Notes: generated by a model not told the origin, from the letters alone. Counted from the stretch's first letter, positions 30,990 to 41,287 are shown. The stretch: 64,000 nucleotides of DNA from Salipiger bermudensis (GCF_019801965.1 NZ_JAHVIA010000010.1:1-64000); one strand, 5' to 3'. Numbers and translations are program-made.

Positions 30990-31022
30990 CTTCTCTTCGT
31001 CGAAAATACTCCCGCCGGAGGC
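30990..31022 (-). repeat. Short GTATTT-tail element, inverted
   Basis: Read on the minus strand this is GGGAGTATTTTCGACGAAGAGAAG, nearly identical to the element at 36596-36647. It lies 18 bases after copy B in the opposite orientation. Confidence 0.6.
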
Positions 31023-31095
31023 AGGCCGGACGGTGCCGCGGGCGCGGTGGTCAGGGGCTGGTCGGGCAGGCGGGCTGCGACCGAGGAGTCGCGCG

Positions 31096-31737
31096 TCAGC
31101 GCGCGACGAGGATGATCGCGGCGTAATGGCTGGCGGCGGCGGCGAGCACGTGGCCGTGCCAGATTGCGCGGGCATAGGGGATGCGGTTGGAATGGTGGAA
31201 GATCGTCCCGACGGTGTAGACCAGACCACCCGCCACCAGCAGGATCAGCGCCTCGGGCGACAGCGCCTTGAGGAAGGGCCAGGCGGCGATGCCGCCGAGC
31301 CAGCCCTGGGCGAGGTAGAGCGCGAAGCCGAGCCGCGCCCAGCGGTGGATCGAGCGCAGCTTGAGCGTGATGCCCACCGCGGAGATCGTCCAGGACGCCG
31401 CGGTCAGCGCCAGCCCCTCGGTGCCGCCGATGCCGAGCAGGGCCATCGGCGTGTAGGTGCCCGAGATCAGCAGGTAGATCGCGGCGTGATCGAAGCGGCG
31501 CAGCACGGCGCGGGTGGGGGCGTGCAGGGTGAGGTTATAGGCCGCAGAGAAGCCGAAGCTTCCGATCAGCCCGAGCGCGTAGGGGATCAGCGGCCACATC
31601 GCGCCGGGGCTGCCCTCGAGGCTGGCCCAGACGAAGAGCGCCGAGACCGCTCCGACCGCGAAACATACCCCCAGCACAAGCACGATCCCATCTGCGATCT
31701 GTTCGGCCAGCGTGTGGGGGAGGATGTATCGGGTCAT
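31096..31737 (-). CDS. Hemolysin III / TrhA-family membrane protein
   Basis: The 213-residue protein has seven hydrophobic helices and the conserved features of the HlyIII/PAQR family: RRFDHAAIYLLISGTYTP near residue 75 and a C-terminal FHHSNRIPYARAIWHGHVLAAAASHY with the metal-ligand histidines. The family is linked to membrane-lipid homeostasis in E. coli (TrhA), and a haemolytic role is not implied. The open frame extends 66 codons upstream, but that part is Arg/Ser/Pro-rich. The start at 31737 opens directly on the first conserved segment, with only a weak GAAG site. Confidence 0.9.
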   Translation of the reverse strand: MTRYILPHTLAEQIADGIVLVLGVCFAVGAVSALFVWASLEGSPGAMWPLIPYALGLIGSFGFSAAYNLTLHAPTRAVLRRFDHAAIYLLISGTYTPMALLGIGGTEGLALTAASWTISAVGITLKLRSIHRWARLGFALYLAQGWLGGIAAWPFLKALSPEALILLVAGGLVYTVGTIFHHSNRIPYARAIWHGHVLAAAASHYAAIILVAR

Positions 31738-32031
31738 GCGTATCTTCGCGGACGGGTCTCCGGCTTTCCTGTTGGGGCGGCCGCGACGGCAGTCTCGGGG
31801 CAGGGCGCCGAGACCCGCTGGCCGACGGTGAAGGGCGCACAAAGCGGGGGAAGAACAAGATGATACGGAAATGTGGCAAAAATGTGGCAGAGGGCCGTCG
31901 CCCGGGCGTGGAGAGCCTTCGCCGGAACTCGGCAAGGCGTTGCGCGGGGGCGGTGGCCGGCTGCCAGCGGCCCGGGCAACGCGCTTGGCGCCCGGGCGGT
32001 TACGGGCCCGCGACGGGCACCATAGTCGGTC

Positions 32032-32319
32032 TCAGGCGAGACGCGCAAGAGGCGTAACGGTTGCGCCGCTGCCTTCGGCGATGCGCTCCAGCGCCTTGCG
32101 GAAGGCCTGCGTATGGGGCGCCTGCATATGCGCGTCATAGGCCTCAGGGCTTTCGTATTCGGCCATCAGCACGACGCTGCCGCCTTTCTCGCTGAGCGCG
32201 TCGAAGCGGATCGTGCCGGGCTCGACGCGGGCCGCTTCGGCCAGCTGAGAGGCGAGGGTCTTGAGACGGGTATCCTGTCCGGGCCGGGGAATGGCGCGGA
32301 CCATGATCGAACAGGTCAT
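32032..32319 (-). CDS. Antibiotic-biosynthesis-monooxygenase (ABM) domain protein
   Basis: The 95-residue ferredoxin-like ABM domain is of the putative quinol monooxygenase YgiN type. The pattern is VRAIPRPGQDTRLKTLA, then EPGTIRFDAL, then VLMAEYESPEAYDAHMQAPHTQAF. It forms dimers in this family; the substrate is unknown. GGAG lies before the ATG. It stands alone between TrhA and the fad genes. Confidence 0.85.
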   Translation of the reverse strand: MTCSIMVRAIPRPGQDTRLKTLASQLAEAARVEPGTIRFDALSEKGGSVVLMAEYESPEAYDAHMQAPHTQAFRKALERIAEGSGATVTPLARLA

Positions 32320-32431
32320 CTATATCTCCGTGAATGGTCTGTAAAAACGTATCCGCTGCGTTGCAGCGTCACCCGCTAACATAGGCGCGCTCGTGGAGAT
32401 TTCACGGGGCGGCGGCTTCAACAAACCGTGT

Positions 32432-32456
32432 CGGGACGCCCCGAAAGGGCGCCCCG
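32432..32456 (-). terminator. Hairpin after the FadJ-type gene
   Basis: On the minus strand CGGGGCGCCC pairs with GGGCGTCCCG (one G-T pair) across a short TTTCG loop, 16 bases after the stop. Only a weak T-run follows, so termination is probable rather than certain. Confidence 0.5.
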
Positions 32457-32471
32457 ATCTGGTCTGAGAGG

Positions 32472-34673
32472 TCAGGCGGCGGCGTCCTGCGGCGCGGTGA
32501 AGCGCTCGTAGAAGCCCTCGCCCTCGTCGCCCATCTCGCGCAGCAGATCCGGGCAGGCGAAGCGGTCGCCATAGGCCGCCGTCAGCTGGTCGCAGCGCTC
32601 GGCGGCATAGGCAGAGCCCAGGATGTCGAGCCAGGAGAACGGACCGCCCGACCACGGCGCGAAGCCCCAGCCGAGGATGGCGCCGACATCGCCTTCGCGG
32701 ATGTCTTCGAGAACGCCTTCCTCGAGCGCGCGGACCGCTTCCAGCACCTGCACGAAGAGCAGGCGGTGCTGCACCTCGATCAGCGAGGGCTGCGCTTCCG
32801 CGACCGGGTATTTCGCCGCGAGGCCCTCCCAGAGGAGCTGGCGCTTGCCCTTCTCGTCGTAGTCGTAGAAGCCGGCATTGGCCTTGCGCCCGAGACGGCC
32901 CTCGTCGGCCATCCAGAACACCACCTCGTCGACCGCGCCGTCGGGATAGGCATCGCCCATCGCTGCGCGGGTCGCCTTGGCGATCTTCACGCCGAGATCG
33001 ATCGAGGTTTCGTCGACCAGCTGCAGCGGCCCCAGCGGCATGCCCACGAGCTTGGCGGCGTTCTCGATCAGCGCCGGCTCGACGCCCTCGGCCACCATGC
33101 GGATGCCCTCGTTGATATAGGGGATGATGCAGCGGTTGGCGTAGAAGAAGCGTGCGTCATTGACCACGATCGGCGTCTTGCGGATCTGACGCACGAAGTC
33201 GAGCGCCTTGGCCACGGCGCGGGTGCCGGTTTCCTTGCCCTTGATGATCTCCACCAGCATCATCTTCTCGACCGGCGAGAAGAAGTGGATGCCGATGAAC
33301 TGCTCAGGGCTGTTCGAGGCCTTGGCGAGCTCGGTGATCGGCAGGGTCGAGGTGTTGGTGGCGAAGATGCAGTCCTCGCCCACGTGTTCGAGCACCTTCC
33401 GGGTGACCTCGGCCTTGACCTTGGGGTCCTCGAACACCGCCTCGACGATCAGGTCGCAGCCCGAAAGCCGGGCGTAATCGTCGGTGGCGGTGATGAGGGA
33501 GAGGGCGGCCTCCTTCTTCTCCGCCGTGGCCTTCTTCCGTGCGATGCCCTTGTCCATGTAGGAGGCGGTGTAGGCCTTGCCCTTTTCGGCGGCTTCGAGC
33601 GACTGGTCGAGCAGCACCACCTCGATCCCGGCCATGGCCGAGACCAGCGTGATGCCGGCGCCCATCATGCCGGCGCCAAGCACGCCGACCTTCTTCACCT
33701 TCTGGTCCGGCACGTCGGGCCGGTTGGCGCCCTTTTCGAGCGCTTCCTTGTTGATGAAGAGCGAGCGGATCATCGCGCTCGACGACGGGTTGAGCAGCAC
33801 GTTGGTGAACCAGCGCGCCTCGATCGTTAGCGCCGTGTCGAAGGGCACCAGCGCGCCTTCATAGACCGCCGAGAGCATCGCCTTGGCCGCCGGGTAGACG
33901 CCCTTTGTCTTGCCATGCACCATCGCCGAGGCGCCGACGAAGGTCATGAAGCCCGCCGGGTGATAGGGGGCGCCGCCGGGCATCTTGTAGCCCTTGGCAT
34001 CCCACGGCTTGATGATGTCGGCGGGGTTGGCCGCCAGCACCCAGGCCTGGGCCGCGGCCAGCGGATCCTCGCAGACTTCGTCGATCAGTCCGGCGCTCTT
34101 GGCCTTCTTGGGGTCGACCAGCTTGCCTTCCAGCAGGAAGGGCGAGGCCGCCATGGCGCCGAGCTTGCGCGACAGCCGCGTGGTGCCGCCGGCGCCGGGG
34201 AAGATGCCGACCATGATCTCGGGCAGGCCGATCTTCGCCTTGGCATTGTCGGCGGCGAAGATCCGGTGGCAGGCCAGCGGGATCTCGAAGCCGATGCCGA
34301 GCGCGGTGCCGGGCAGCACGCAGGCGATCGGCTTGCCGCCCTTGTTCTTGTCGTCCATGCCCGCGCGCTCGATCTTCCGCAGGATGGTGTGGATCTGCAT
34401 GATGCCCTCGAAGATGCTCTTCGCGGGATCGTCGCCGCCATCCTCGCGCATCTTGGCAATCACGTTGAGGTCCATGCCGCCGGCAAAGCTGCCCGCCTTG
34501 CCGGAGGTCAGGACGATGCCCTTGACGGCCTCATCCACAAGCGCCGCGTCGATGAGCGCGTCGAGCTGCTGGAAGCCCTCGATGCTCATCACGTTCATGC
34601 TCTTTCCCGGGGTGTCCCAGGTGATGGTCGCGACGCCCTCGGCGTCGGTCTGCATGGTGAATTCCTGGCTCAT
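32472..34673 (-). CDS. Multifunctional enoyl-CoA hydratase / 3-hydroxyacyl-CoA dehydrogenase
   Basis: The 733-residue FadB/FadJ-type protein catalyses two steps of beta-oxidation. The crotonase domain (about 1-190) has the oxyanion segment GGMDLN and catalytic glutamates Glu130 (GIGFE) and Glu152 (PEIMVG). The dehydrogenase domain starts at the NAD loop [11 protein letters not shown] (330-340). It continues through [14 protein letters not shown] with the catalytic His, and C-terminal helical repeats follow. GGAGGAG fixes the start at 34673. It follows the thiolase gene by 17 bases, so the two form the usual complex-forming pair. Confidence 0.95.
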   Translation of the reverse strand: MSQEFTMQTDAEGVATITWDTPGKSMNVMSIEGFQQLDALIDAALVDEAVKGIVLTSGKAGSFAGGMDLNVIAKMREDGGDDPAKSIFEGIMQIHTILRKIERAGMDDKNKGGKPIACVLPGTALGIGFEIPLACHRIFAADNAKAKIGLPEIMVGIFPGAGGTTRLSRKLGAMAASPFLLEGKLVDPKKAKSAGLIDEVCEDPLAAAQAWVLAANPADIIKPWDAKGYKMPGGAPYHPAGFMTFVGASAMVHGKTKGVYPAAKAMLSAVYEGALVPFDTALTIEARWFTNVLLNPSSSAMIRSLFINKEALEKGANRPDVPDQKVKKVGVLGAGMMGAGITLVSAMAGIEVVLLDQSLEAAEKGKAYTASYMDKGIARKKATAEKKEAALSLITATDDYARLSGCDLIVEAVFEDPKVKAEVTRKVLEHVGEDCIFATNTSTLPITELAKASNSPEQFIGIHFFSPVEKMMLVEIIKGKETGTRAVAKALDFVRQIRKTPIVVNDARFFYANRCIIPYINEGIRMVAEGVEPALIENAAKLVGMPLGPLQLVDETSIDLGVKIAKATRAAMGDAYPDGAVDEVVFWMADEGRLGRKANAGFYDYDEKGKRQLLWEGLAAKYPVAEAQPSLIEVQHRLLFVQVLEAVRALEEGVLEDIREGDVGAILGWGFAPWSGGPFSWLDILGSAYAAERCDQLTAAYGDRFACPDLLREMGDEGEGFYERFTAPQDAAA

Positions 34674-34690
34674 GATCCGGTCTCCTCCCG

Positions 34691-35902
<1,212 letters not shown>

Positions 35903-35915
35903 TCTGCTCCTCCTC

Positions 35916-36554
35916 TCAGGCCCGGTCCGCAGGGGAGCCGGGCATCAGGTCGTATGGGTGTTTCCAGCCGTCGAGCGCCTCGATGTTCGACAGCCAGCGA
36001 TCGATCTCCGGCCAGTCGCCGCGGGCGAAGCCGAAGGGTTCGGGATAAAACAGGTAGCCGCAGCAGGAGAAATCCGCGTGGGTCGGGCCCTCGCCGACGA
36101 TCCAGTCACGTCCCTCGAGATGGGCGTTCAGCACCTGGTAGGCGGCCTTGAGCCGCGCTTGGGTGAAGGCGATGACCTCTGCGGGGCGCTTGTCCTGCGG
36201 CAGGAAGTTCATCAGGAAGCGGGTCATGCCGGCCTGGCTCGAGAGCTTGTGGTTGTCCCAGAACACCCAGCGCATCACCTCGCGGGCCTCCTCGAGTGTG
36301 GCGCCGCCGAAGCGGCCGGTCTTCTCGGTGATGTACATCTGGATGACGCCGGACTGGGTCAGCTTGATGTCGCCATCCACCAGCACCGGTGCCTCGCCCA
36401 TCTCGTTGATCCGGGCGCGATAGTCGGGTCTGCGGGTCTCGCCGTTGAAGAAGTCGACCTTGACCGGCTGCCAGTCGAGCCCGGAGAGCGCGAGGGGCAG
36501 GGCGGCCTTGTAGGCATTGCCGGATTCACCGAAGCAATAGAGTTGGATGGTCAT
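35916..36554 (-). CDS. Glutathione S-transferase family protein
   Basis: The 212-residue protein has an N-terminal thioredoxin-fold GST domain with the loop Glu/Ser motif VDGDIKLTQSGVI (QS near residue 60), and an all-helical C-terminal domain with the N-capping-type GPTHADFSCCGYL near residue 160. It is first of three genes with the thiolase and the FadJ-type gene, so it may detoxify reactive acyl intermediates, but no specific reaction is known. AAAGGA precedes the ATG at 36554; the upstream frame lies in repeat DNA. Confidence 0.88.
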   Translation of the reverse strand: MTIQLYCFGESGNAYKAALPLALSGLDWQPVKVDFFNGETRRPDYRARINEMGEAPVLVDGDIKLTQSGVIQMYITEKTGRFGGATLEEAREVMRWVFWDNHKLSSQAGMTRFLMNFLPQDKRPAEVIAFTQARLKAAYQVLNAHLEGRDWIVGEGPTHADFSCCGYLFYPEPFGFARGDWPEIDRWLSNIEALDGWKHPYDLMPGSPADRA

Positions 36555-36595
36555 GCGATCGTCCTTTCGGATGCGCTTGTGGCTTGGGCCGGAGC

Positions 36596-36647
36596 GGGGG
36601 TTTCGCACCCCCGCACCCCCGCGGAGTATTTTCGACGAAGAGAAGGG
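36596..36647 (+). repeat. Short GTATTT-tail element
   Basis: A GC-rich part (GGGGGTTTCGCACCCCC, a small hairpin) is followed by GCGGAGTATTTTCGACGAAGAGAAGGGG. It belongs to the family also seen at 7792, 30905, 30990, 36858 and 41288. Confidence 0.6.
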
Positions 36648-36857
36648 GCTGCCGCCGCGAGCGGGTAACCCCGTGTTAACCTCGAACGCGCTAGGCTGTC
36701 TGCGCGGTACAGGCTGGAGAGCCGATGACCGCACGTGGAGAAGCGCCGCCGTCTTGCCGCAGCACTGGCCGGGCGGCGGCGTGACCCGAGAGCTGCCCGA
36801 GATGCTGTCGCGGGGATTCCCCGCCGCGCGGCAGTGGGCCCGATGTGCGGATCCCCT

Positions 36858-36910
36858 GCTTCTTTACGTCCCAAATACTCCACGGGGGTCCGGGGGTGTG
36901 AAACCCCCGG
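36858..36910 (-). repeat. Short GTATTT-tail element
   Basis: Read on the minus strand it is GGGGGTTTCACACCCCC (hairpin), then a GC stretch, then GGAGTATTTGGGACGTAAAGAAG. The hairpin matches that of the copy at 36596, and the tail matches that at 41288. Confidence 0.6.
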
Positions 36911-37041
36911 TCCCTCACGTGGGATCGGCGCGGAGGCCGGGTCTATGGCGATCATGCTGCGCATTGGCCCTCCCTGCCGCTGCCGCTGTCGTGACGACTG
37001 TCTCGTCGTGTGGTGTCGCGCCGTGTGATGTCGCGACGAGC

Positions 37042-37254
37042 CTAGCGCTTGCGCGCCTCCAGCTCGGCGTTGAACAGCCGCAGCCGGTGCGCCAGCAGCT
37101 CGCTGTCGGTGACGCTGTCGAAATGCTCGAAGAGGAAGGACAGCGCCTCGCCCTCGTCGAGCCCCGCCTCGCCGGCGAAGCGCCGCAGGCCGCGATAGCC
37201 GTCCTCGGTCATGGCGACGGACAGGCGGCGGGTCAGGCGGAAGCGTTTCGGCAA
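37042..37254 (-). CDS. Ribbon-helix-helix-like small protein
   Basis: This is a 70-residue basic/acidic protein. The stretch RRLSVAMTEDGYRGLRRFA followed by EAGLDEGEALSFLFEHF has the strand-helix-helix pattern of CopG/Arc-type DNA-binding domains, so it may be a small regulator; this is inference from pattern only. The start is TTG at 37254, with AGGAGAG five bases upstream, because no ATG in the longer frame has such a site. It follows the acyl-CoA dehydrogenase gene by 58 bases and is probably cotranscribed. Confidence 0.65.
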   Translation of the reverse strand: MPKRFRLTRRLSVAMTEDGYRGLRRFAGEAGLDEGEALSFLFEHFDSVTDSELLAHRLRLFNAELEARKR

Positions 37255-37312
37255 GGTCTCTCTCCTACGGTGGGGGATCGGCGGGGCGCATGGCCCCGCC
37301 GCCACCCTCGCG

Positions 37313-39094
37313 TCAGAAGCTCTCGACGTCCAGCGCCATCACCGGCTCGGCGCCGCTCTCAATCCGCGCCAGGTGGGTGCGGGTCGCGGGCAGCTGGCGC
37401 GCCATGTAGTAGCGCCCCGTGGCCATCTTGGCGTTGAGGAAGGCACGGTCGGCGCCCTCGGTCTCGAGCCCGGCCCTCGCCGCCAGCGCCATGCGCGCCC
37501 ACATCAGGCCAAGGCAGACATGGCCGAAGAGATGCATGAAGTCATACGACCCCGACAGCGCCTCGTTGGGGTTCTTCATGCCCTTCTGCATGAAGAACAT
37601 GCCGGCCTGCTGCAGATCCTTCGACGCGGCCTTCAGCGGCTCGAGGAATTGCGCGTCGAAGGCTTCGTCCTGGCCCTTGTTCTCGGCGATGAAGCGTTTG
37701 ACCATCTCGAAGAAGGCCATGACGTGCTTGCCGCCATCCTGCGCCAGCTTGCGCCCGACCAGATCGAGCGACTGGATGCCGTTGGTGCCCTCGTAGATCA
37801 TCGTGATGCGGGCATCGCGAACGAACTGCTCGAGCCCCCATTCCCGGGTGAAGCCCGAGCCGCCCAGAGTCTGCTGCGCCAGCACCGTGGTCTCGAAGCC
37901 CTTGTCGGTGAGGAACCCCTTGATCACCGGGGTCAGCAGCGAAATCAGCCCCTCGGCATCCTTGTCACCGGAACGATGCGCCTGGTCGATCAGCGACGCA
38001 CCCCAGAACACCAGCGCGCGCGCGCCCTCGGTCAGCGCCTTCTGGTCCATCAGGTTGCGGCGCACATCCGGGTGCACCATGATCGAATCCGCCGGCCCCT
38101 CGGGGTTCTTGGCGCCGGTCACGTCGCGCCCCTGCAGCCTGTCCTTGGCGAAACCAAGCGCGTTCTGATAGGCCACCGCGCCCTGCGCATAGCCCTGCAG
38201 GCCGACGCCGAGCCGGGCCTCGTTCATCATGGTGAACATCGCCCGCATGCCCTTGTGCGCCTCGCCGACGAGGAAGCCGGTGGCGCCATCGTAGTTCATC
38301 ACGCAGGTGGCGTTGCCGTGAATGCCCATCTTGTGCTCGAGACCGCCGCAGCTCACCGCGTTCCGGTCGCCCAGCGAGCCGTCTTCGTTGACCATGAATT
38401 TCGGCACGATGAACAGCGAGATGCCCTTCACACCCTCCGGCCCGCCGGGGATCTTGGCCAGCACCAGGTGGATGATGTTGTCGACCATGTCGTGCTCGCC
38501 GGCCGAGATCCAGATCTTCGAGCCGGTGATCTTGTAGGTGCCGTCCTCCTGCGGCTCGGCCTTCGTCTTGATCAGGCCGAGATCGGTGCCGCAATGGGGC
38601 TCGGTCAGGTTCATCGTCCCGCCCCACTCGCAGCTCACCATCTTGGGCAGGTAGGTGGCCTTCTGCTCGTCCGAGCCATGGGCATGGATGGCATTATAGG
38701 CGCCATGGGTCAGGCCCTGGTACATGTTGAAGGCCATGTTGGCGGAGGAGAACATCTCGCCCACCGCGGTGGAGACGAGATAGGGCAGGCCCTGGCCGCC
38801 ATAGGCGGGATCGCAATCCAGCGCCGGCCAGCCGCCCTCGCGCATTTGGTTGAAGGCGTCGTGGAAACCCTCGGGGGTGCGTACGACGCCGTTCTCCAGC
38901 ATGCAGCCCTGTGCGTCGCCCACCGGGTTCAGCGGGGCGAGCACGTTCTCGGCGAGTTTCGCCGCCTCGTCGAGGATCGCCGCGGTGGTGTCGCGGTCGA
39001 GCTCGTCATAGCCCGGAATGCCGGTGCTGCTGACGTCGAGAACGTCGTGCAGCACGAACTGCATGTCCTTCACGGGGGCGGTGTAGCTCGGCAT
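37313..39094 (-). CDS. Acyl-CoA dehydrogenase (FadE/DmdC-like)
   Basis: The 593-residue FAD enzyme of the larger acyl-CoA dehydrogenase group has the extra N-terminal segment [18 protein letters not shown] and a C-terminal extension. Core motifs are [13 protein letters not shown] (FAD/substrate loop), [15 protein letters not shown], and the catalytic Glu in [14 protein letters not shown] near residue 435. DmdC, the methylmercaptopropionyl-CoA dehydrogenase of DMSP breakdown, has the same architecture. The beta-oxidation neighbours favour a fatty acyl-CoA role here, but DmdC cannot be excluded. It lies 32 bases after the first MerR gene. Confidence 0.92.
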   Translation of the reverse strand: MPSYTAPVKDMQFVLHDVLDVSSTGIPGYDELDRDTTAAILDEAAKLAENVLAPLNPVGDAQGCMLENGVVRTPEGFHDAFNQMREGGWPALDCDPAYGGQGLPYLVSTAVGEMFSSANMAFNMYQGLTHGAYNAIHAHGSDEQKATYLPKMVSCEWGGTMNLTEPHCGTDLGLIKTKAEPQEDGTYKITGSKIWISAGEHDMVDNIIHLVLAKIPGGPEGVKGISLFIVPKFMVNEDGSLGDRNAVSCGGLEHKMGIHGNATCVMNYDGATGFLVGEAHKGMRAMFTMMNEARLGVGLQGYAQGAVAYQNALGFAKDRLQGRDVTGAKNPEGPADSIMVHPDVRRNLMDQKALTEGARALVFWGASLIDQAHRSGDKDAEGLISLLTPVIKGFLTDKGFETTVLAQQTLGGSGFTREWGLEQFVRDARITMIYEGTNGIQSLDLVGRKLAQDGGKHVMAFFEMVKRFIAENKGQDEAFDAQFLEPLKAASKDLQQAGMFFMQKGMKNPNEALSGSYDFMHLFGHVCLGLMWARMALAARAGLETEGADRAFLNAKMATGRYYMARQLPATRTHLARIESGAEPVMALDVESF

Positions 39095-39126
39095 ATGTCT
39101 CCTCCTTCATGCCTCCGGCTGACGGG

Positions 39127-39525
39127 TCAGCCGGCCTTTTTCTGCTGCAGCTGCTGGAGCATCCTCTCGCCCCATGCCAGCTGGTCCTTCAGGTCGTTGA
39201 TCGCGGCATCGAGCTCGTCGCGCTGCTTCTGCAGGTCGTCGAGCCGCTGCTGGGCGATCTCGTAGGTGCGGGCGATCTGCGTGTGCTGCTGGTCGCCCAT
39301 GTCGTACAGGTCGAGCAGCTGGCGGATCTCCTCGAGGCTGAAGCCGAAGCGCTTGCCGCGCAGGATCAGCTTGAGCCGGGCGCGGTCGCGCCGGGTGAAG
39401 AGCCGTTTCTGTCCTTCCCTAACCGGGAAGAGCAGCTCCTTCTGCTCGTAGAAACGCAGAGTCCGGGGGGTGACGTCGAACATGTCGCACATTTCCCGGA
39501 TCGTCATCATCTGCTCGTCGCTCAT
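39127..39525 (-). CDS. MerR-family regulator 1
   Basis: The 132-residue protein has the MerR winged helix MMTIREMCDMFDVTPRTLRFYE (residues about 6-27) with RLFTRRDRARLKLIL, then a long coiled coil ending in QQKK. It has no Cys effector site, so it is not a metal sensor. It resembles MerR proteins that control acyl-CoA catabolism (LiuR/PsrA-like regulons). It is first in a unit with the acyl-CoA dehydrogenase. GGGGAG fixes the start at 39525. A cluster of ACGT-centred sites lies upstream. Confidence 0.9.
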   Translation of the reverse strand: MSDEQMMTIREMCDMFDVTPRTLRFYEQKELLFPVREGQKRLFTRRDRARLKLILRGKRFGFSLEEIRQLLDLYDMGDQQHTQIARTYEIAQQRLDDLQKQRDELDAAINDLKDQLAWGERMLQQLQQKKAG

Positions 39526-39540
39526 TGGTCTTGCTCCCCT

Positions 39541-39692
39541 CACGTAGCGTTAAGATGCCGGGTGAGGTGCGCTTTCGAGCCGAGTCTTACAATGGCAAAT
39601 TTGGTTGACGTAACTCAGACGCTACGTCACTTCGAAGTTGACGTAACTTCCTTTCGCGTCACCCGCGTTCGGGCGACATTTCGTTACGTAAA
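39541..39692. promoter_or_regulatory. Cluster of ACGT-centred operator-like sites
   Basis: TTGACGTAAC at 39605-39614 and GCTACGTCAC at 39621-39630 form an inverted repeat with a 6-base spacer. TTGACGTAAC recurs at 39639-39648, GTTACGTAAA lies at 39683-39692, and CACGTAGCGTTAAG lies at 39541-39554. All share a (T)GACGTA(A/G)C-like half-site. They sit between the two MerR genes, upstream of MerR 1 and the acyl-CoA dehydrogenase. Confidence 0.65.
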
Positions 39693-39832
39693 GCAGGCGT
39701 TCCGCGAAACCGAAATCGGCGCGCGTGAGCGCATCGCGCCGGCGATTTGCCAAAGCGCTTGCGGTGTGTCGGGCTCGGGGCAGGCGAGGCGGCGCGCCAG
39801 GTCGGGCTCGCGAGGGATTCGGATGACGGCGC

Positions 39833-40204
39833 TCAGCCGTCGAGCGATTTCGCGGTGTCGTCCCGAAGCGCTTTGAGCTCGGCCATGGCCTCGTCGAGCT
39901 GGCGCTTCTGTTCGGCCAGCTCCAGCATCTGCCGGTCGGCCATCTCGAGCCAGGCCTGCATCTGCGCCTGGCTGCCTTCCTGCTCGCGCATCTCCAGCCA
40001 TTGCCGGATGTCCTCGAGCTGGAAGCCGAAGCGGCGGCCGCGCAAGATCAGCACCATGCGTGCCACCTCGCGGGGGCCGTAATAGCGCGAGCGGCCCTCC
40101 CGGTCGGGGGAGAGCAGTTCGATATACTCGTAGTATCGCAGGGTTCGCGGCGTCACTTCGAAACGCTCGCACATCTCCTTGAAGCTGAGACGGGTCTCGC
40201 TCAT
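39833..40204 (-). CDS. MerR-family regulator 2
   Basis: This 123-residue paralogue of MerR 1 has the helix-turn-helix SFKEMCERFEVTPRTLRYYE (residues 7-26), the wing GRSRYYGPREVARMVLIL, and a coiled coil. No Cys effector site is present. AGGAGGAG lies before ATG 40204, and the 38-codon upstream extension is rejected. It is transcribed towards MerR 1 and divergent from two thioesterase genes. The two close paralogues probably read the same kind of site. Confidence 0.9.
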   Translation of the reverse strand: MSETRLSFKEMCERFEVTPRTLRYYEYIELLSPDREGRSRYYGPREVARMVLILRGRRFGFQLEDIRQWLEMREQEGSQAQMQAWLEMADRQMLELAEQKRQLDEAMAELKALRDDTAKSLDG

Positions 40205-40329
40205 CTGCTCCTCCTTGATCGTGATGCGGAACCTAGTGCGCCGGGGCGGGCTGCGCAACTCAATCGGCAGAGCCTTGCGAAGCCCCTGTCGCGCCCGCAT
40301 AAAGACCGCGACAGTCACGGAGGCGTCGC

Positions 40330-40755
40330 ATGCATGTCGACAAGACCGAGCTCGCGCGCGAGTTCATCAACCTGGTGCCGCAGGCGCGGGCGCTGAAGCT
40401 CGAGATCACCGAGATTCACGACGGCATCGCGGTGATCCGCATGCCCTACGATCCGCAGCTGGTCGGCGATCCCGACACTGGGGTGATCCATGGCGGCGCG
40501 GTCTCGACCCTGATGGACACCTGCGGCGGCGCGGCGACCATGTCGCATCCCAGCAATCCCGGCGGCACCGCCACGATCAGCCTGCGCATCGATTATCTGC
40601 GCGCCGCGACCCCCGGTCAGGCCATCGTGGCGCGGGCCGAGTGCCACCACGTGACCCGCTCGGTGGCTTTCGTGCGGGCCACCGCCCATGACGACGACCC
40701 CGACAACCCGGTCGCCACCGCCACCGGCACCTTCACCGTGGAGGGCGCGACATGA
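40330..40755 (+). CDS. PaaI-type hotdog thioesterase 1
   Basis: The 141-residue hotdog-fold protein has the conserved DTGVIHGGAVSTLMDTCGG segment (residues about 49-67), where the HGG and the Asp/Thr in the following helix form the active site of acyl-CoA thioesterases. TISLRIDYLRAA follows near residue 82. It should release free acids from stalled acyl-CoAs. Its stop overlaps the start of a second hotdog gene by four bases. Confidence 0.9.
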   Translation: MHVDKTELAREFINLVPQARALKLEITEIHDGIAVIRMPYDPQLVGDPDTGVIHGGAVSTLMDTCGGAATMSHPSNPGGTATISLRIDYLRAATPGQAIVARAECHHVTRSVAFVRATAHDDDPDNPVATATGTFTVEGAT

Positions 40756-41261
40756 ACCGCCGTCCGCCGGAGCCGGTGCAGGTGGTCAAGCAACGCCGCG
40801 ACGCGGCGCTCACGGCGTTGGCCGGCCGGGTGCCCTATATCCGCTTCCTCAACATCTCCTTCGACCGCCGCGGCGACGAGCTGACAGGGGTGCTGAACTA
40901 CGATGACAAGCTGATCGGCAACCCGCAGCTGCCGGCGCTGCATGGCGGCGTCACCGCAGCCTTCCTCGAGGTCACCGCGATCATCACCCTGAGCTGGGGC
41001 CTGCTCTGGGAAGATGTCGAGAGCGGCGCGCTCACCCTCGAGGCGCTCGAGGCCGGCAACCTGCCGCGCCTGCCCAAGACCATTGATTTCACCGTCGACT
41101 ACCTGCGCTCGGGCCTGCCGCGCGACGCCTATGCCCGCGCCCACGTGACCCGCTCCGGCCGCCGCTATGCCAGCGTCCGGGCCGAAGCCTGGCAGGACAA
41201 TCACGACCGCCCCATCGCCCAGGCCCATGCCCATTTCCTGATGCCCCGCAAGGAGGGCTGA
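40752..41261 (+). CDS. PaaI-type hotdog thioesterase 2
   Basis: The 169-residue hotdog protein has PALHGGVTAAFLEVTAII as active-site region (residues about 56-73) and KTIDFTVDYLRSGLPRD near 113. It is translationally coupled to thioesterase 1 (ATGA at 40752-40755). Tandem hotdog genes often make heteromeric or double-hotdog-like enzymes, and that is possible here. A short dispersed element follows the stop. Confidence 0.88.
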   Translation: MNRRPPEPVQVVKQRRDAALTALAGRVPYIRFLNISFDRRGDELTGVLNYDDKLIGNPQLPALHGGVTAAFLEVTAIITLSWGLLWEDVESGALTLEALEAGNLPRLPKTIDFTVDYLRSGLPRDAYARAHVTRSGRRYASVRAEAWQDNHDRPIAQAHAHFLMPRKEG

Positions 41262-41287
41262 CCCGACCGCCCGCAGCCCGCGCCCGG

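Larger units (their letters stand above)
30513..31095. other. Intergenic region with dispersed repeats
   Basis: This region holds the rhaDI terminator, copy B of the long repeat, and an inverted short element. No gene is supported; frames such as 30646-30972 (minus) and 30880-31863 (plus) run through the repeats. Confidence 0.55.
36555..37041. other. Intergenic region with two short dispersed elements
   Basis: No gene is supported. It contains GTATTT-tail elements at 36596-36647 (plus) and 36858-36910 (minus). A small direct repeat is also present (GTGTGGTGTCGCG at 37008 and GTGTGATGTCGCG at 37023). Confidence 0.5.

Noticed and set aside
30880-31863. 327-residue plus-strand frame
   Set aside because: It starts inside the repeat and runs antisense through the TrhA-like gene.
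37211-39265. 684-residue open frame on the plus strand
   Set aside because: It is antisense to the acyl-CoA dehydrogenase and MerR genes, is His/Gly/Leu-rich, has no ribosome binding site and shows no domain. Such frames arise from the high-GC codon pattern of the real genes.
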